DNA of 64,000 nt from Actinoplanes auranticolor (lineage in GTDB: Bacteria; Actinomycetota; Actinomycetes; Mycobacteriales; Micromonosporaceae), in assembly GCF_018332655.1 (NCBI RefSeq), contig NZ_BOQL01000037.1, positions 1-64,000 of the forward strand. Direction: 5' to 3'. Below, one piece after another: positions 1 to 8,347 of the stretch (the stretch's first letter is position 1; the number at the start of each line of letters is the position of its first letter). The position numbers were made by a program, and so were the translations under genes. The notes beneath the pieces are model-generated. The model had not been told where the DNA came from and made no database searches. It was given only the letters and a program-made list of their open reading frames with translations.

Positions 1-562
1 GAACCGGGCAGGTCCGTCGTGCTCATGTGCCCCCACATGCGCGATCGGAAGAAACAACAGCACTGCACCGCCATGCGTGCTGATGCCGGGGCGGTTGTCG
101 GTCCGCCGTCGGACCGAGCATTCCCCATCGACGGCGTGGATGTTAGCGGACGATCGGCCAGGTCTCGACTCCTCGCCGACCCGGGTGACCTGGGCGTCGT
201 CACGCTGTGTTCCGTCCTGTGCGCCTGCCGTGGGCACCGGGGGTTTTACCAGGAATGCCTGGTCAGAGCTGTATAGATGAACGTGGAAAGCAGGCCTGAG
301 CATAATGCCCGCTTCGTCGGAACTTGCGGCTGGATAACGAATCTCGCGATTCCACACCGGATCCGACACATGCAGTCGTTCTTACCTCACGCAAAGAGAC
401 AATGGAGAGATCATGAGTGGCCCTCATCTATACCCAGGGTGATGGTTGTCGCAGGGCAATGACCTGGGCAACCCCGCCCGATCGGGTGATTTCCCGGCGC
501 CGATCATTCTTTGTTGCCGCAAGCCCTCAGCGTTGCTGACAAATCACCCGATCGGCGCACCA
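1..562. other. Gene-free left edge of the window
   Basis: I see no convincing gene in the first 560 bases. Several short reading frames open here on the + strand, but none has a recognisable product, a good ribosome binding site or consistent third-position GC bias. The stretch holds a small palindrome near 24-39 (CATGTG, four C, CACATG) and the 15-bp inverted repeat listed separately at 478-555. The stretch is the 3' flank of cphA, and any neighbouring gene lies beyond the left edge. Confidence 0.5.
478..555. repeat. Perfect 15-bp inverted repeat downstream of cphA
   Basis: CCGATCGGGTGATTT at 478-492 is matched by its exact reverse complement at 541-555, with a 48-bp spacer. Each arm contains the palindrome CCGATCGG. 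The right arm ends 8 bases beyond the cphA stop codon, so the pair could fold in the 3' end of the cphA transcript as a terminator or mRNA stabiliser. Equally it could be a paired protein-binding site for a gene outside the window. No U-tract follows, so classical intrinsic termination is doubtful. Confidence 0.5.
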
Positions 563-3298
563 CTACGGCGAAGCAGCCGCGCTCGTCGACCGCAGCACCG
601 CCCGTGAGGGGTGCGCGGACAGTCGTTCGGCGTGCACGACGGCGGAGTCGGCGGGCACGGCACCCAGGCCCTCAAGGTGGTGCAGCATCGGTTCGAGCTT
701 CTCGTAGAGCACCAGGATCACGTCCCCCGCCACGGCCAGCCGCAGCGCCGCCTCGACCCCCGCCTGGTAGCCCGGAGCCCGGACGGCCTGGATCAGCGGC
801 CGGCGCCCGCGCATCTCACGTTCCACCAAGGCGGACACCTCCCCCGGGGCCCGGCCTCTCGGATCCTCGTCGTCGTAGAGCACCGCCCGGGTTACCCCGT
901 CCGCCAGCACCTGCGCCGAAGCGGCCAGCAGGTCGTCGCGGCGGTCGCCGGGCAGGGTCACCGCGGCCACGCAACGCTGCGGGCCCCAGAGCCGGTGCAG
1001 GGTCCGCAGGACGGTCGCGATCGCCGCCGGGTTGTGCGCGTAGTCGACGAACAGGGTCACGTCGCCGAGACGCAGCAGCGTGGCCCGGCCCGGGTTGTCC
1101 ACCCGCGGCTCGAAGGCGGCCAGCCGCTCGGCCACCACGTCCAGCGCGGCGCCGAGGGCCCGGGCGGCGGCGGCCGCGGCGAGGGCGTTGACGGCCGCGT
1201 ACGGCGCCGCTCCCCCGAACGAGCCGGGCACGTCCGCGACGCGCAGCAACGGGGTGCGCCGGCCGCCGTTGGCCTGCACCAGCCAGCCGTCCTGCAGCAC
1301 GTACGCCGTACCGCCCCGGCCCAGGTGCTCGGCCAGCACCGGCTGCCGGCTGTCGGTGCCGAACCACACGAGACGCTTGCGGTCGGCGCGGACCCGGGGG
1401 CGCTCGGCGATGCTGCGTACCCACGGGTCGTCGGCGTTGAGCACCAGCGTGCCGCCGTCGCGGACCCGCTCGGCGATCAGCGCCTTGACGTGGGCCAGGT
1501 CCTCGATCGACTCGAGCCCGTCCTGGCCCAGGTGGTCGGCGGTGATGTTGGTGAGCACACCGACGTCGGTCCAGTCGTACCCCAGCCCCCGCCGCAGCGT
1601 GCCGCCCCGCGCGGTCTCCAGGACCGCCGCCTGGACCCCCGGGTCGCCCAGCACCATCTGCGCCGAGCGTGGCCCGGTGGAGTCGCCCAGGCGCACCACC
1701 CGGCCGTCGATCGCCACCCCGTCGGTGCTGGCCACACCCACCCGCAGACCGGTGCCGGCCAGCACGTGGGCCACCAGCCGGGTGACGGTGGTCTTGCCGT
1801 TGGTCCCGGTCACGGCCACGGTCGGGATGCGCCCGTCGGACCCGCCGGGGAACATGGCCCGCACGATCGCGTCGCCGACGTCGCGGGAACGCCCGCGCAC
1901 GGGCGCGAGATGCATGCGCAGCCCCGGTACGGCGTTGACCTCGATCACCCCGGCGCCGAGCTGCTCGGGATCACCGGTCGGCGGCAGCGGCGCGGCGATG
2001 TCGGCCAGCCGCAGGTCGATACCCGCGATGTCCAGCCCGACCAGGGCGGCGACGCGCAGGCAGAGCCGGGTCACGTCCGGGTGCGCCCGGTCGGTGACGT
2101 CGCTGCCGGTGCCGCCGGTGGACAGGTTGGCGTTCTCCCGCAGCCACACCTGACGACCGGCCGCGGGCACGGTGTCCGGTGTGCAGCCCTGCCGGTCCAG
2201 CGCGGCCAGTGCGTTGGCGTCCAGCTGGATGCGGGTCAGCACCTGGGCGTGCCCGGCACCGCGGCGCGGATCGGCGTTGGTCTGGGCGACCAGCCGGGCG
2301 ACCGTGCTCTCACCGTCGCCGACCACGTGCGCCGCGACCCGCTCGGCGACGGCCACCACCTCACCCGCGACCACCAGGACGCGGTAGTCGCGGCCGGCGA
2401 ACTGCCGCTCGACCACCACATCACCACCCGCGGCCGTGTACGCCCGCTCGACATCCCCGGGTGTTCGCAGGTTCAGCTCGACGTGCTCGCCCTGGCGGCC
2501 CTGCCGCGGCTTGACCACGACCGGCGCGCCCAGCACGTCGAGCAGATGCACCGCTTCGGCGACCGTACGGGCGGCGCCGCCGGGTGCGACCGGCACCCCG
2601 GCGTCCTCGAGCAACCGCCGGGTGACCTGCTTGTCCGCGGCGATGTCGACACCGACGCCGCTGGTCCGGTCGGTCATCGCGGCCCAGGCGAGCCGCCGGC
2701 GGGTCCCCCAGCCCAGGCGCAGCAGGCTGAGATCGGCGTAGCGCTCGACCGGGATGCCCCGGCGCCGGGCCGCGGCGATGATCGACCTGGTGCTCGGGCC
2801 GGTGGCCTCGCGCTCGGCCAGCGCGGTCAGGGCGGTGAGGCGTTCGGCGAGGTCGGCGGCGGGCACGGACTCGCCGCCGGCGACCGCGGCGACCAGTTCC
2901 GCGGCGGTCTCCAGCAGCTCGGCCGGCAGCGTGGAGTCCGGCGACTCGTCGACCGGGCACTCGATGATCAGGTCGTAGAGCCCGGGCTCGCCGGCCGAGA
3001 CGGTCCGGCCGAAGCTGACGTCGCGGCCGATCCGCTGGGACAGCTCGATGCTGACGTGCTCGGTGACGTGGCCGAAGTAGGTGCCGCCGCGCATCCGGCT
3101 GACGAACCCGCCGGGCGAGCCGGCCGCGCAGTGGTGCTCGGCCAGGCCCGGCAGGGCGCGCAGGATCCGTTCGGTGAACCCCGCGACGTCGCTGGTCTCG
3201 CGGCCGGTGAGCGCGTCGAGGTGCAGCCGGGCCACGATCGCGGGCCGGGACAGGTGGACGTTGGGTCCGCGCAGCCGGCGGATGCTGAGGATCTTCAT
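563..3298 (-). CDS. cphA: Cyanophycin synthetase
   Basis: Predicted 911-aa cyanophycin synthetase, the cytoplasmic ATP-dependent enzyme that polymerises aspartate and arginine into multi-L-arginyl-poly-L-aspartate, a nitrogen reserve. The N-terminus MKILSIRRLRGPN is typical of the family. A central ATP-grasp region (about 200-480) is followed by a Mur-ligase-like half with the P-loop GTNGKTT at about 496-502. Length matches the usual 870-910 aa. An upstream in-frame ATG would add 24 residues overlapping cphB; I prefer the ATG at 3298 because it overlaps the cphB stop as ATGA, implying translational coupling. The gene is the distal member of a cphB-cphA operon. The family assignment is firm; the product has not been shown here. 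Confidence 0.95.
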   Translation of the reverse strand: MKILSIRRLRGPNVHLSRPAIVARLHLDALTGRETSDVAGFTERILRALPGLAEHHCAAGSPGGFVSRMRGGTYFGHVTEHVSIELSQRIGRDVSFGRTVSAGEPGLYDLIIECPVDESPDSTLPAELLETAAELVAAVAGGESVPAADLAERLTALTALAEREATGPSTRSIIAAARRRGIPVERYADLSLLRLGWGTRRRLAWAAMTDRTSGVGVDIAADKQVTRRLLEDAGVPVAPGGAARTVAEAVHLLDVLGAPVVVKPRQGRQGEHVELNLRTPGDVERAYTAAGGDVVVERQFAGRDYRVLVVAGEVVAVAERVAAHVVGDGESTVARLVAQTNADPRRGAGHAQVLTRIQLDANALAALDRQGCTPDTVPAAGRQVWLRENANLSTGGTGSDVTDRAHPDVTRLCLRVAALVGLDIAGIDLRLADIAAPLPPTGDPEQLGAGVIEVNAVPGLRMHLAPVRGRSRDVGDAIVRAMFPGGSDGRIPTVAVTGTNGKTTVTRLVAHVLAGTGLRVGVASTDGVAIDGRVVRLGDSTGPRSAQMVLGDPGVQAAVLETARGGTLRRGLGYDWTDVGVLTNITADHLGQDGLESIEDLAHVKALIAERVRDGGTLVLNADDPWVRSIAERPRVRADRKRLVWFGTDSRQPVLAEHLGRGGTAYVLQDGWLVQANGGRRTPLLRVADVPGSFGGAAPYAAVNALAAAAAARALGAALDVVAERLAAFEPRVDNPGRATLLRLGDVTLFVDYAHNPAAIATVLRTLHRLWGPQRCVAAVTLPGDRRDDLLAASAQVLADGVTRAVLYDDEDPRGRAPGEVSALVEREMRGRRPLIQAVRAPGYQAGVEAALRLAVAGDVILVLYEKLEPMLHHLEGLGAVPADSAVVHAERLSAHPSRAVLRSTSAAASP

Positions 3299-4131
3299 GC
3301 GGCCAGTTCCCGTTCCCCGGCGGCCCCGTCGACGATCGTGGGGCGGCGGCCGGACAGTTCGAACCTGCACCCGGCAGGCAGCACGTGCACCCGCGCCCCG
3401 GTGAGCGCGATCGGCCCGTCGAGCGGCACCCGGATGTCCGCGGCGGCGCCCGCGTCGACGACCGTGACCGTGCCGGTCCCGAGCACCTCGAAGCTGTCGC
3501 CCTCGGCCAGGATCGCGGTGTCCTCGTCGATGCCCAGGCCGAGCTCGTGCGGGTAGAGGGCGACCGCGCTGAGCAGCCGGTTGAGCCGGCCGCGCTCGGC
3601 GAAGTGCATGTCGATGAGCACGCCGGGCAGGAACTCCAGCCCGGGTCCGGTGCGCACGCTGGCCCGGGTGACCCCGGGACCGTCACCGCCGAGGATCATG
3701 GTGCCGGACATCATCGCGGCGCCGGCGCTGGTGCCGCCGAGCACGATCGTGCCGGTCTGCACCAGCCGCTGCAGCGCCGAGTCGGCCAGCGTGCCGCCCA
3801 GGACGGTGGTGATCCGCAGCTGGTCCCCGCCGGTGAAGAAGACCCCGGTGGCGGTCGCGAGCGCCTTCACCACGGCGGGCTCGTTGGCCTGGGCCCGGTT
3901 GTCCAGGCGCAGCGCCCGGACCCGGCCCGCGCCGAGGCGGGTGAACAGGGTGGCGTACTCAGCCTCCAGGACGGCGGGTTCCGCGCTGGCCGTGGCGATG
4001 ACGATCAGCTCGGCGGCGTGGCCCCCGGCCAGCTCCACGAAGCGGCGCAGGATCGCGGTGCCGCCCGGACCGTAGCGTTCGGCGCCACCGATGACGAGCA
4101 GCCGGGAGTGACCGGAACGATCGTGTGCCAC
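3295..4131 (-). CDS. cphB: Cyanophycinase (peptidase family S51)
   Basis: Predicted 278-aa cyanophycinase, a serine-type exopeptidase that cleaves cyanophycin to beta-Asp-Arg dipeptides, so storage and mobilisation genes sit together. The nucleophile motif GGTSAGA places the catalytic Ser at residue 135, close to its position in characterised enzymes. Conserved surroundings include GGAERYGPGG near the N-terminus and FTGGDQLR before the nucleophile. The start is the GTG at 4131, chosen because a perfect AGGAGG lies at 4138-4143, six bases upstream; the longer reading frame to 4194 has no such site. The stop overlaps the cphA start. Short distance to the MFS gene upstream on the same strand allows co-transcription, but a separate promoter is equally possible. 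Confidence 0.93.
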   Translation of the reverse strand: MAHDRSGHSRLLVIGGAERYGPGGTAILRRFVELAGGHAAELIVIATASAEPAVLEAEYATLFTRLGAGRVRALRLDNRAQANEPAVVKALATATGVFFTGGDQLRITTVLGGTLADSALQRLVQTGTIVLGGTSAGAAMMSGTMILGGDGPGVTRASVRTGPGLEFLPGVLIDMHFAERGRLNRLLSAVALYPHELGLGIDEDTAILAEGDSFEVLGTGTVTVVDAGAAADIRVPLDGPIALTGARVHVLPAGCRFELSGRRPTIVDGAAGERELAA

Positions 4132-4209
4132 GCCGTGCCTCCTGAACGGCCGCGCCCGACGTCCGGCGGCCTGTTCTGAGGCTAATCGGAACAATACCGA
4201 AACAACGGG

Positions 4210-5808
4210 CTAATCCGGTGAGTCGGCGGGCAGCAGATGGGACACGACCGGCGGCCCGTCGGCCAGGGCCCACGCCTGCTGCTCCTGCTGCTCGTCGCTG
4301 CCGGTGAGCCGGCCCTCGTGCTGGCGCAGATGTTCCTCCCACGTGGGCACCAGGTAGACCTCGACGAACTCGTCCGTCTGCTCACCGGGACGGAACAGTC
4401 CCCACCGGGTGGCCCCGGTCCGCTGCCGGGAACGCCGGACCGCCTGCATCGCGGCGACGAAGGCCGCCCGGTTCGCCGCCGGGACCCGGTAGGTCGCCGT
4501 GACCAGCACCGGCCCCTCGTCCAGGTGCGGCTCGAGCATCAGGTGCGGCTCGGCCCAGTAGACCGCCGGGCTGCGGTCGCCCTCCTGGTGGTGCAGCGGC
4601 AGCCGGCGCACGGTCACGGTGCCGAGCAGCATGAGCGTGGCCGCGGCCAGAAAGGCGGCACGCAGCCCGTACGCCTGCGTCACCTGCCCCCACAGCAGCG
4701 CACCGATCGCCTGGCCACCGGCGAAGACGACCTGGTAGACCGCGAAGCCGCGGGCGCGTACCCAGTTCGGCAGGAAGAGCTGCAGGCTCGCGTTCATCCG
4801 TGACACCTGGATCATCCAGGCCAGCCCCGCGGCGACCAGGACCGGCACCACGACGGCGGTGACGGCCACGGAGGCGACCACGAGCAGGGCGAGACCGTAG
4901 ACCGTGCCGGAGAGCACCAGCAGCCGGTTGGCCGGGACGTGCTCGCGGACCCGGGGCATCAGCAGCGCGCCGAGGACCGCGCCCACGCCGAGGGCGGCGA
5001 GCAGGATGCCGTACCCGCCGGGGCCCATGGCGAGCTCCTGCTCGGCGACCAGCGGCAGCAGGCCCCAGACGATGCTGCCGGGCAGGACGAACAGCATCAC
5101 GCGGAGCAGGATCCGGCGGACCACCGGCGAGTAGCGCACGTACCGGCCGCCGGCCCGCAGCGCCGGGCCGAACCGCTCGGCGTGTGCAGTCCCGCTCTCC
5201 GGCGGCCTGCGCCAGCGCAGCAGCGCCCCGGCGAAGATCACGAACGACAGCGCGTTGAGGCCGAAGACCGCGGCCACGCCCACGTGCGCGACCAGCAGCC
5301 CGGCCACCGCCGGTCCGGCCGAGCGGGCCAGGTTGGTGTTGACCGCGCCGAGCGCGGACGCCGAGGCGAGCTCGTCGCGCGGCACCACCTCGGGGATGAC
5401 CGCCTGCCAGGTCGGCAGGGTCAGCGCCTGGCCGACGCCGAGCAGGAAAGTGAAGATCAACAGCAGCGGCGGCGGCATCCGGTCCAGCACGGTGAGCACG
5501 GTCAGCGTCCCGGCCACGGCGAACAACCCCACCTGTACGGCGAGCAGCAACCGCCGGCGATCGAACGTGTCGGCCAGCGTGCCGGACGGCAGAGCGAGCA
5601 GCAGGACGGGCAGCATCGTCGCGGTCTGCACCAGGCTGACGTAGGTGGCCGCGTCCGGCTCGTGCACCAGCTGCCACTGGGCCCCGACGGTCTGCATCCA
5701 GGTGCCGACGTTGCTGGCCAGCACCCCGATCCACAGCCCGCGGAAGATCTTGTCGCGCAGCGGGGCCCACGCCGATGTCTCCCCTGCTGATGCTTGCGCC
5801 GGCGCCAC
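4210..5808 (-). CDS. MFS efflux transporter, EntS/MFS_3 type
   Basis: Predicted 532-aa major facilitator superfamily exporter with about 12 hydrophobic segments over the first 410 residues, beginning near LWIGVLASNVGTWMQ and with a loop-2 motif GTLADTFDRRR. It resembles the enterobactin-exporter-like MFS_3 family. As in some of that family, about 100 C-terminal residues form a soluble tail resembling an antibiotic-biosynthesis-monooxygenase-type fold (from about residue 425). GTG at 5808 is a likely start, 11 bases after the HxlR gene; no strong Shine-Dalgarno sequence is visible, so the start is uncertain. Linkage to an HxlR regulator suggests inducible efflux of a small molecule; the substrate is unknown. 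Confidence 0.85.
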   Translation of the reverse strand: MAPAQASAGETSAWAPLRDKIFRGLWIGVLASNVGTWMQTVGAQWQLVHEPDAATYVSLVQTATMLPVLLLALPSGTLADTFDRRRLLLAVQVGLFAVAGTLTVLTVLDRMPPPLLLIFTFLLGVGQALTLPTWQAVIPEVVPRDELASASALGAVNTNLARSAGPAVAGLLVAHVGVAAVFGLNALSFVIFAGALLRWRRPPESGTAHAERFGPALRAGGRYVRYSPVVRRILLRVMLFVLPGSIVWGLLPLVAEQELAMGPGGYGILLAALGVGAVLGALLMPRVREHVPANRLLVLSGTVYGLALLVVASVAVTAVVVPVLVAAGLAWMIQVSRMNASLQLFLPNWVRARGFAVYQVVFAGGQAIGALLWGQVTQAYGLRAAFLAAATLMLLGTVTVRRLPLHHQEGDRSPAVYWAEPHLMLEPHLDEGPVLVTATYRVPAANRAAFVAAMQAVRRSRQRTGATRWGLFRPGEQTDEFVEVYLVPTWEEHLRQHEGRLTGSDEQQEQQAWALADGPPVVSHLLPADSPD

Positions 5809-5819
5809 GGCCAGGCAGC

Positions 5820-6308
5820 TTAGCTGCGGCGCCTGGCTCCCGGTCCGGGGCGGGGCGCGACCTCGCGGGGGTCGTCGATCCGGTGACCGTGCGCGCAGTG
5901 CAGCTCGCTGTGGACGCGCGCGCCGCAGTCGCGATGGGCCATCTCCAGCGGCGGACCCTGCGCGTCGGCGAGGTAGCGGTCGCCCCACTCCATCACCGCG
6001 GTGAGCACCGGGTAGAGGTCGAGCCCCTTGGCGGTGAGCCGGTACTCGTGGCGGACCCGCGCGCCGGGCTCCCGGTACGGCTCGCGGTGCAGCACGCCGT
6101 GCTCGACCAGCGAGGCCAGCCGGTTGGTGAGAACCTGGCGCGGGATGCCGGTGCGCTCGCGCATGTCGGCGAAGCGGCGCACGCCGGTGAACACCTCCCG
6201 CAGCACCACCACGGTCCACTTCTCGCCGAGGATGCCCATCGCACGGCCGATGGTGCAGGCGTCGACGGACCAGTCGAGGGCGGCCGGGCGCGCGAGGGTG
6301 GGCTGCAT
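5820..6308 (-). CDS. HxlR-family winged-helix regulator
   Basis: Predicted 162-aa transcription factor. Residues 10-105 match the HxlR winged helix: GEKWTVVVLREV opens helix 1, RFADMRERTGIPRQVLTNRLASL is the recognition region (quoted in part: RFADMRER, LTNRLASL) and EYRLTAKG is the wing. The C-terminal tail carries the paired cysteines DCG and HCAHGH seen in several relatives. Start is the ATG at 6308; the longer frame to 6344 would run through the operator. It precedes the MFS gene by 11 bases and is divergent from a thioesterase gene, so it likely regulates both, possibly itself as well. The signal is unknown. Confidence 0.88.
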   Translation of the reverse strand: MQPTLARPAALDWSVDACTIGRAMGILGEKWTVVVLREVFTGVRRFADMRERTGIPRQVLTNRLASLVEHGVLHREPYREPGARVRHEYRLTAKGLDLYPVLTAVMEWGDRYLADAQGPPLEMAHRDCGARVHSELHCAHGHRIDDPREVAPRPGPGARRRS

Positions 6309-6315
6309 GACACCG

Positions 6316-6321
6316 AGGCTA
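6316..6321 (-). promoter_or_regulatory. -10 element for the HxlR gene
   Basis: TAGCCT on the minus strand lies seven bases before the ATG at 6308, a spacing expected for a leaderless transcript. It adjoins the palindromic operator, which would place a bound regulator over the core promoter. Confidence 0.5.
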
Positions 6322-6322
6322 G

Positions 6323-6337
6323 GTCTGTTTGACAGAC
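6323..6337. promoter_or_regulatory. Palindromic operator between HxlR and thioesterase genes
   Basis: GTCTGT-TTG-ACAGAC is a perfect 6+3+6 inverted repeat in the 56-bp divergent intergenic space. It overlaps the TTGACA -35 box of the rightward promoter and abuts the -10 hexamer of the leftward one. That geometry suits a dimeric HxlR repressor acting on both directions. Binding is inferred from position and symmetry only. Confidence 0.6.
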
Positions 6338-6358
6338 ACAGCAAGCGGGTGCCAATCT
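6329..6358 (+). promoter_or_regulatory. Promoter of the thioesterase gene
   Basis: TTGACA at 6329-6334 and CAATCT at 6353-6358 are separated by 18 bp. The -10 hexamer ends six bases before the ATG at 6365, predicting a leaderless mRNA. The -35 box lies inside the palindromic operator. Confidence 0.55.
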
Positions 6359-6364
6359 GCGTCC

Positions 6365-6877
6365 ATGACGCAGACCCAGGACGGGACCCGCACGCGCACG
6401 TACTCCTGGACCGATCCGGCCCTGCACGCCGCCGTGCTGGGCACGACGAGCGGCCTGGACCTGATGCGCAGGATGGTGGCCGGCGAACTCCCGCCCCCGC
6501 CGATCATGAACCTGATCGACATCTCCGGCATGGAGGTCGAGGAAGGCAGCGTCACGTTCTACCTGGAGCCGCAGGAGTTCCACTACAACCCGCTCGGCAC
6601 GATGCACGGCGGCGTGTTCTCCACGTTGCTGGACAGCGCCGCCGCGTGCTCGCTGCACTCGACGCTGCCGGCCGGGGTCGCCTACACCTCACTCGACCTG
6701 AACGTGAAGTTCCTGCGCCCGGTGACCGTCGATTCCGGGCGGCTCACCTGCAGGGGCAGCGTCCTGCAGAAGGGCCGCCGGACCGCACTCACCGAGGCCC
6801 GGCTGACCGACACCGCGGGACGCCTCGTCGCTCACGCCACCTCCAGCTGCATGATCTTCGAAGCGCCCCGCCCTTGA
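6365..6877 (+). CDS. PaaI-family hot-dog thioesterase
   Basis: Predicted 170-aa acyl-CoA thioesterase of the PaaI/4HBT hot-dog fold. The signature NPLGTMHGGVFSTLLDSA places HGG at residues 81-83, the usual active-site turn, and YTSLDLNVKFLRPV is the following strand. The start at 6365 is preferred to an upstream in-frame ATG at 6329 because that one lies within the -35/operator. It is transcribed away from the HxlR/MFS pair, suggesting a shared regulon that handles an aromatic or fatty acyl-CoA; the substrate cannot be read from the sequence. Confidence 0.88.
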   Translation: MTQTQDGTRTRTYSWTDPALHAAVLGTTSGLDLMRRMVAGELPPPPIMNLIDISGMEVEEGSVTFYLEPQEFHYNPLGTMHGGVFSTLLDSAAACSLHSTLPAGVAYTSLDLNVKFLRPVTVDSGRLTCRGSVLQKGRRTALTEARLTDTAGRLVAHATSSCMIFEAPRP

Positions 6878-6894
6878 TCACCCACCACCCCTGA

Positions 6895-7587
6895 TCAGAC
6901 CGCCAGCAGCCGGCGGACCGACTCGTCGCCGAGCTCGCCGGCCGGGCCCGCCCGCACGACCTCGCCCGCGTCCAGGATCACGAACCGGTCGGCCAGCCGC
7001 AGGGCCAGCTCCAGATACTGCTCGACCAGCAGGATCGTCAGCCCGGCGGCGTGCAGCTGCCGGATCGCCTCCTCGATCTCGCGCACGATCGAGGGCTGGA
7101 TGCCCTCGGTCGGCTCGTCCAGCAGCAGCATCCGCGGCTCGGTGACCAGCGCCCGGGCGATCGCGAGCTGCTGCTGCTGGCCACCGGAGAGGAATCCCGC
7201 CCGCCGCTTGAGCAGCCCACGCAGCGCCGGGAACAGGTCGAACGCCTCGTCCACCACTCCCGCCCGGCGGTTGCCCGCGGTCTCCCGCGCCACCTGCAGG
7301 TTCTCCGCGACGGTCAGCTGCGGGAACGTCTCGTGGCCCTGCGGCACGTAGCCGAGCCCGAGCCGGACCCGCTCGTGCACCTTGAGCCGGGTCAGCTCCC
7401 GGCCGTCGAAGCCGACGGTGCCCGAGCGGGCCGGTAGCACCCCCATGATCGCCTTCAGCAGGGTGGTCTTGCCGACGCCGTTACGGCCCATCAGGCACAC
7501 CAGCGATCCGGCCGGCGCGGTCAGCGAGACCCCGAAGAGCACCTGCGCCCGGCCGTACGACACCTGCAGGTCCCGGACCTCCAGCAC
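6895..7587 (-). CDS. urtE: Urea ABC transporter ATPase UrtE
   Basis: Predicted 230-aa ATP-binding subunit of the branched-chain amino acid/urea (HAAT) class. Walker A GRNGVGKT is at residues 34-41, followed by the LSGGQQQQ signature and LLLDEPTEG Walker B. The residues GRAQVLFGVSL and the length are typical of UrtE (LivF-like). It is the last gene of the urtABCDE set, starting one base after urtD ends. Together the five genes encode a periplasmic-binding-protein-dependent importer; urea is the expected substrate because UrtA is of the urea-binding type. No urease genes are within the window. Confidence 0.92.
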   Translation of the reverse strand: MLEVRDLQVSYGRAQVLFGVSLTAPAGSLVCLMGRNGVGKTTLLKAIMGVLPARSGTVGFDGRELTRLKVHERVRLGLGYVPQGHETFPQLTVAENLQVARETAGNRRAGVVDEAFDLFPALRGLLKRRAGFLSGGQQQQLAIARALVTEPRMLLLDEPTEGIQPSIVREIEEAIRQLHAAGLTILLVEQYLELALRLADRFVILDAGEVVRAGPAGELGDESVRRLLAV

Positions 7588-7588
7588 G

Positions 7589-8347
7589 TCAGGCCACCTC
7601 CTTGTCGAGCTCGTCGCGGGACCGTCCGAGGTAGACCTCCTGCACGCGCGGGTCGGCCTGCACCTCGGCGACCGTGCCCTCGCACAGCAGCCGGCCCTCG
7701 TGCAGCACCGTCACCGTGCTGGCGAAGCGGCGCAGGAAATCCATGTCGTGCTCGACCACCAGGACCGTGTGGTCGCGGGCCACCGACTGCAGCAGCTCGC
7801 CCGTACGCTCGCGCTCGGTGCGGCTCATCCCCGCGACCGGCTCGTCCAGCAGCAGCAGCCGGGGCCGCTGCACGACGAGCATGCCGATCTCGAGCCACTG
7901 CCGCTGACCGTGCGAGAGCACGCCGGCCGGGCGGTCCGCCAGGGCGCCCAGCCCGATGGTGTCCAGCGCCGAGGCGACGTCGTCCGAGACGCCGTGCCGG
8001 CGGCGCAGCAGGGCCGGCAGCCGGCGCCGGAAACCCGCCGCCAGGTCGAGGTTGTCGACGACGCTGAGCTCCTCGAACACCACGGACGTCTGGAAGGTAC
8101 GGCCGACGCCCGCGCGGACGACCTGATACTCCCGGCGGCCCACCAGTTCCTGCCCGGCGAAGCTGACCGAGCCGCTCGCCGGTCTGGTCAGCCCGGTGAT
8201 GACGTCGATCAGGGTGGTCTTGCCGGCGCCGTTGGGCCCGATGAGGAACCGCAGCTCACCGGCATCGAGGGCGAAGTCCAGGTCGGTGATCGCGTGGAAG
8301 CCGGAGAAGACGACGTTCAGGCCGCGTACCTGGAGGAGCTTGCTCAT
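7589..8347 (-). CDS. urtD: Urea ABC transporter ATPase UrtD
   Basis: Predicted 252-aa ATPase (LivG-like) partner of UrtE. Walker A GPNGAGKT is at residues 37-44, the signature region is LSHGQRQWLEIG and Walker B is LLLDEPVAG. The reading frame is open much further upstream, but the ATG at 8347 is supported by an AGGAGG about seven bases before it and by its 4-bp ATGA overlap with the urtC stop. It would couple ATP hydrolysis to the UrtBC permease at the inner face of the membrane. Confidence 0.92.
   Translation of the reverse strand: MSKLLQVRGLNVVFSGFHAITDLDFALDAGELRFLIGPNGAGKTTLIDVITGLTRPASGSVSFAGQELVGRREYQVVRAGVGRTFQTSVVFEELSVVDNLDLAAGFRRRLPALLRRRHGVSDDVASALDTIGLGALADRPAGVLSHGQRQWLEIGMLVVQRPRLLLLDEPVAGMSRTERERTGELLQSVARDHTVLVVEHDMDFLRRFASTVTVLHEGRLLCEGTVAEVQADPRVQEVYLGRSRDELDKEVA

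Noticed and set aside
611..3556. A 981-codon open frame on the + strand opposite cphA
   Set aside because: Shadow of the cphA coding strand. The product is rich in Gly, Arg, His and Pro with no domain, while the opposite frame is a clear cyanophycin synthetase.
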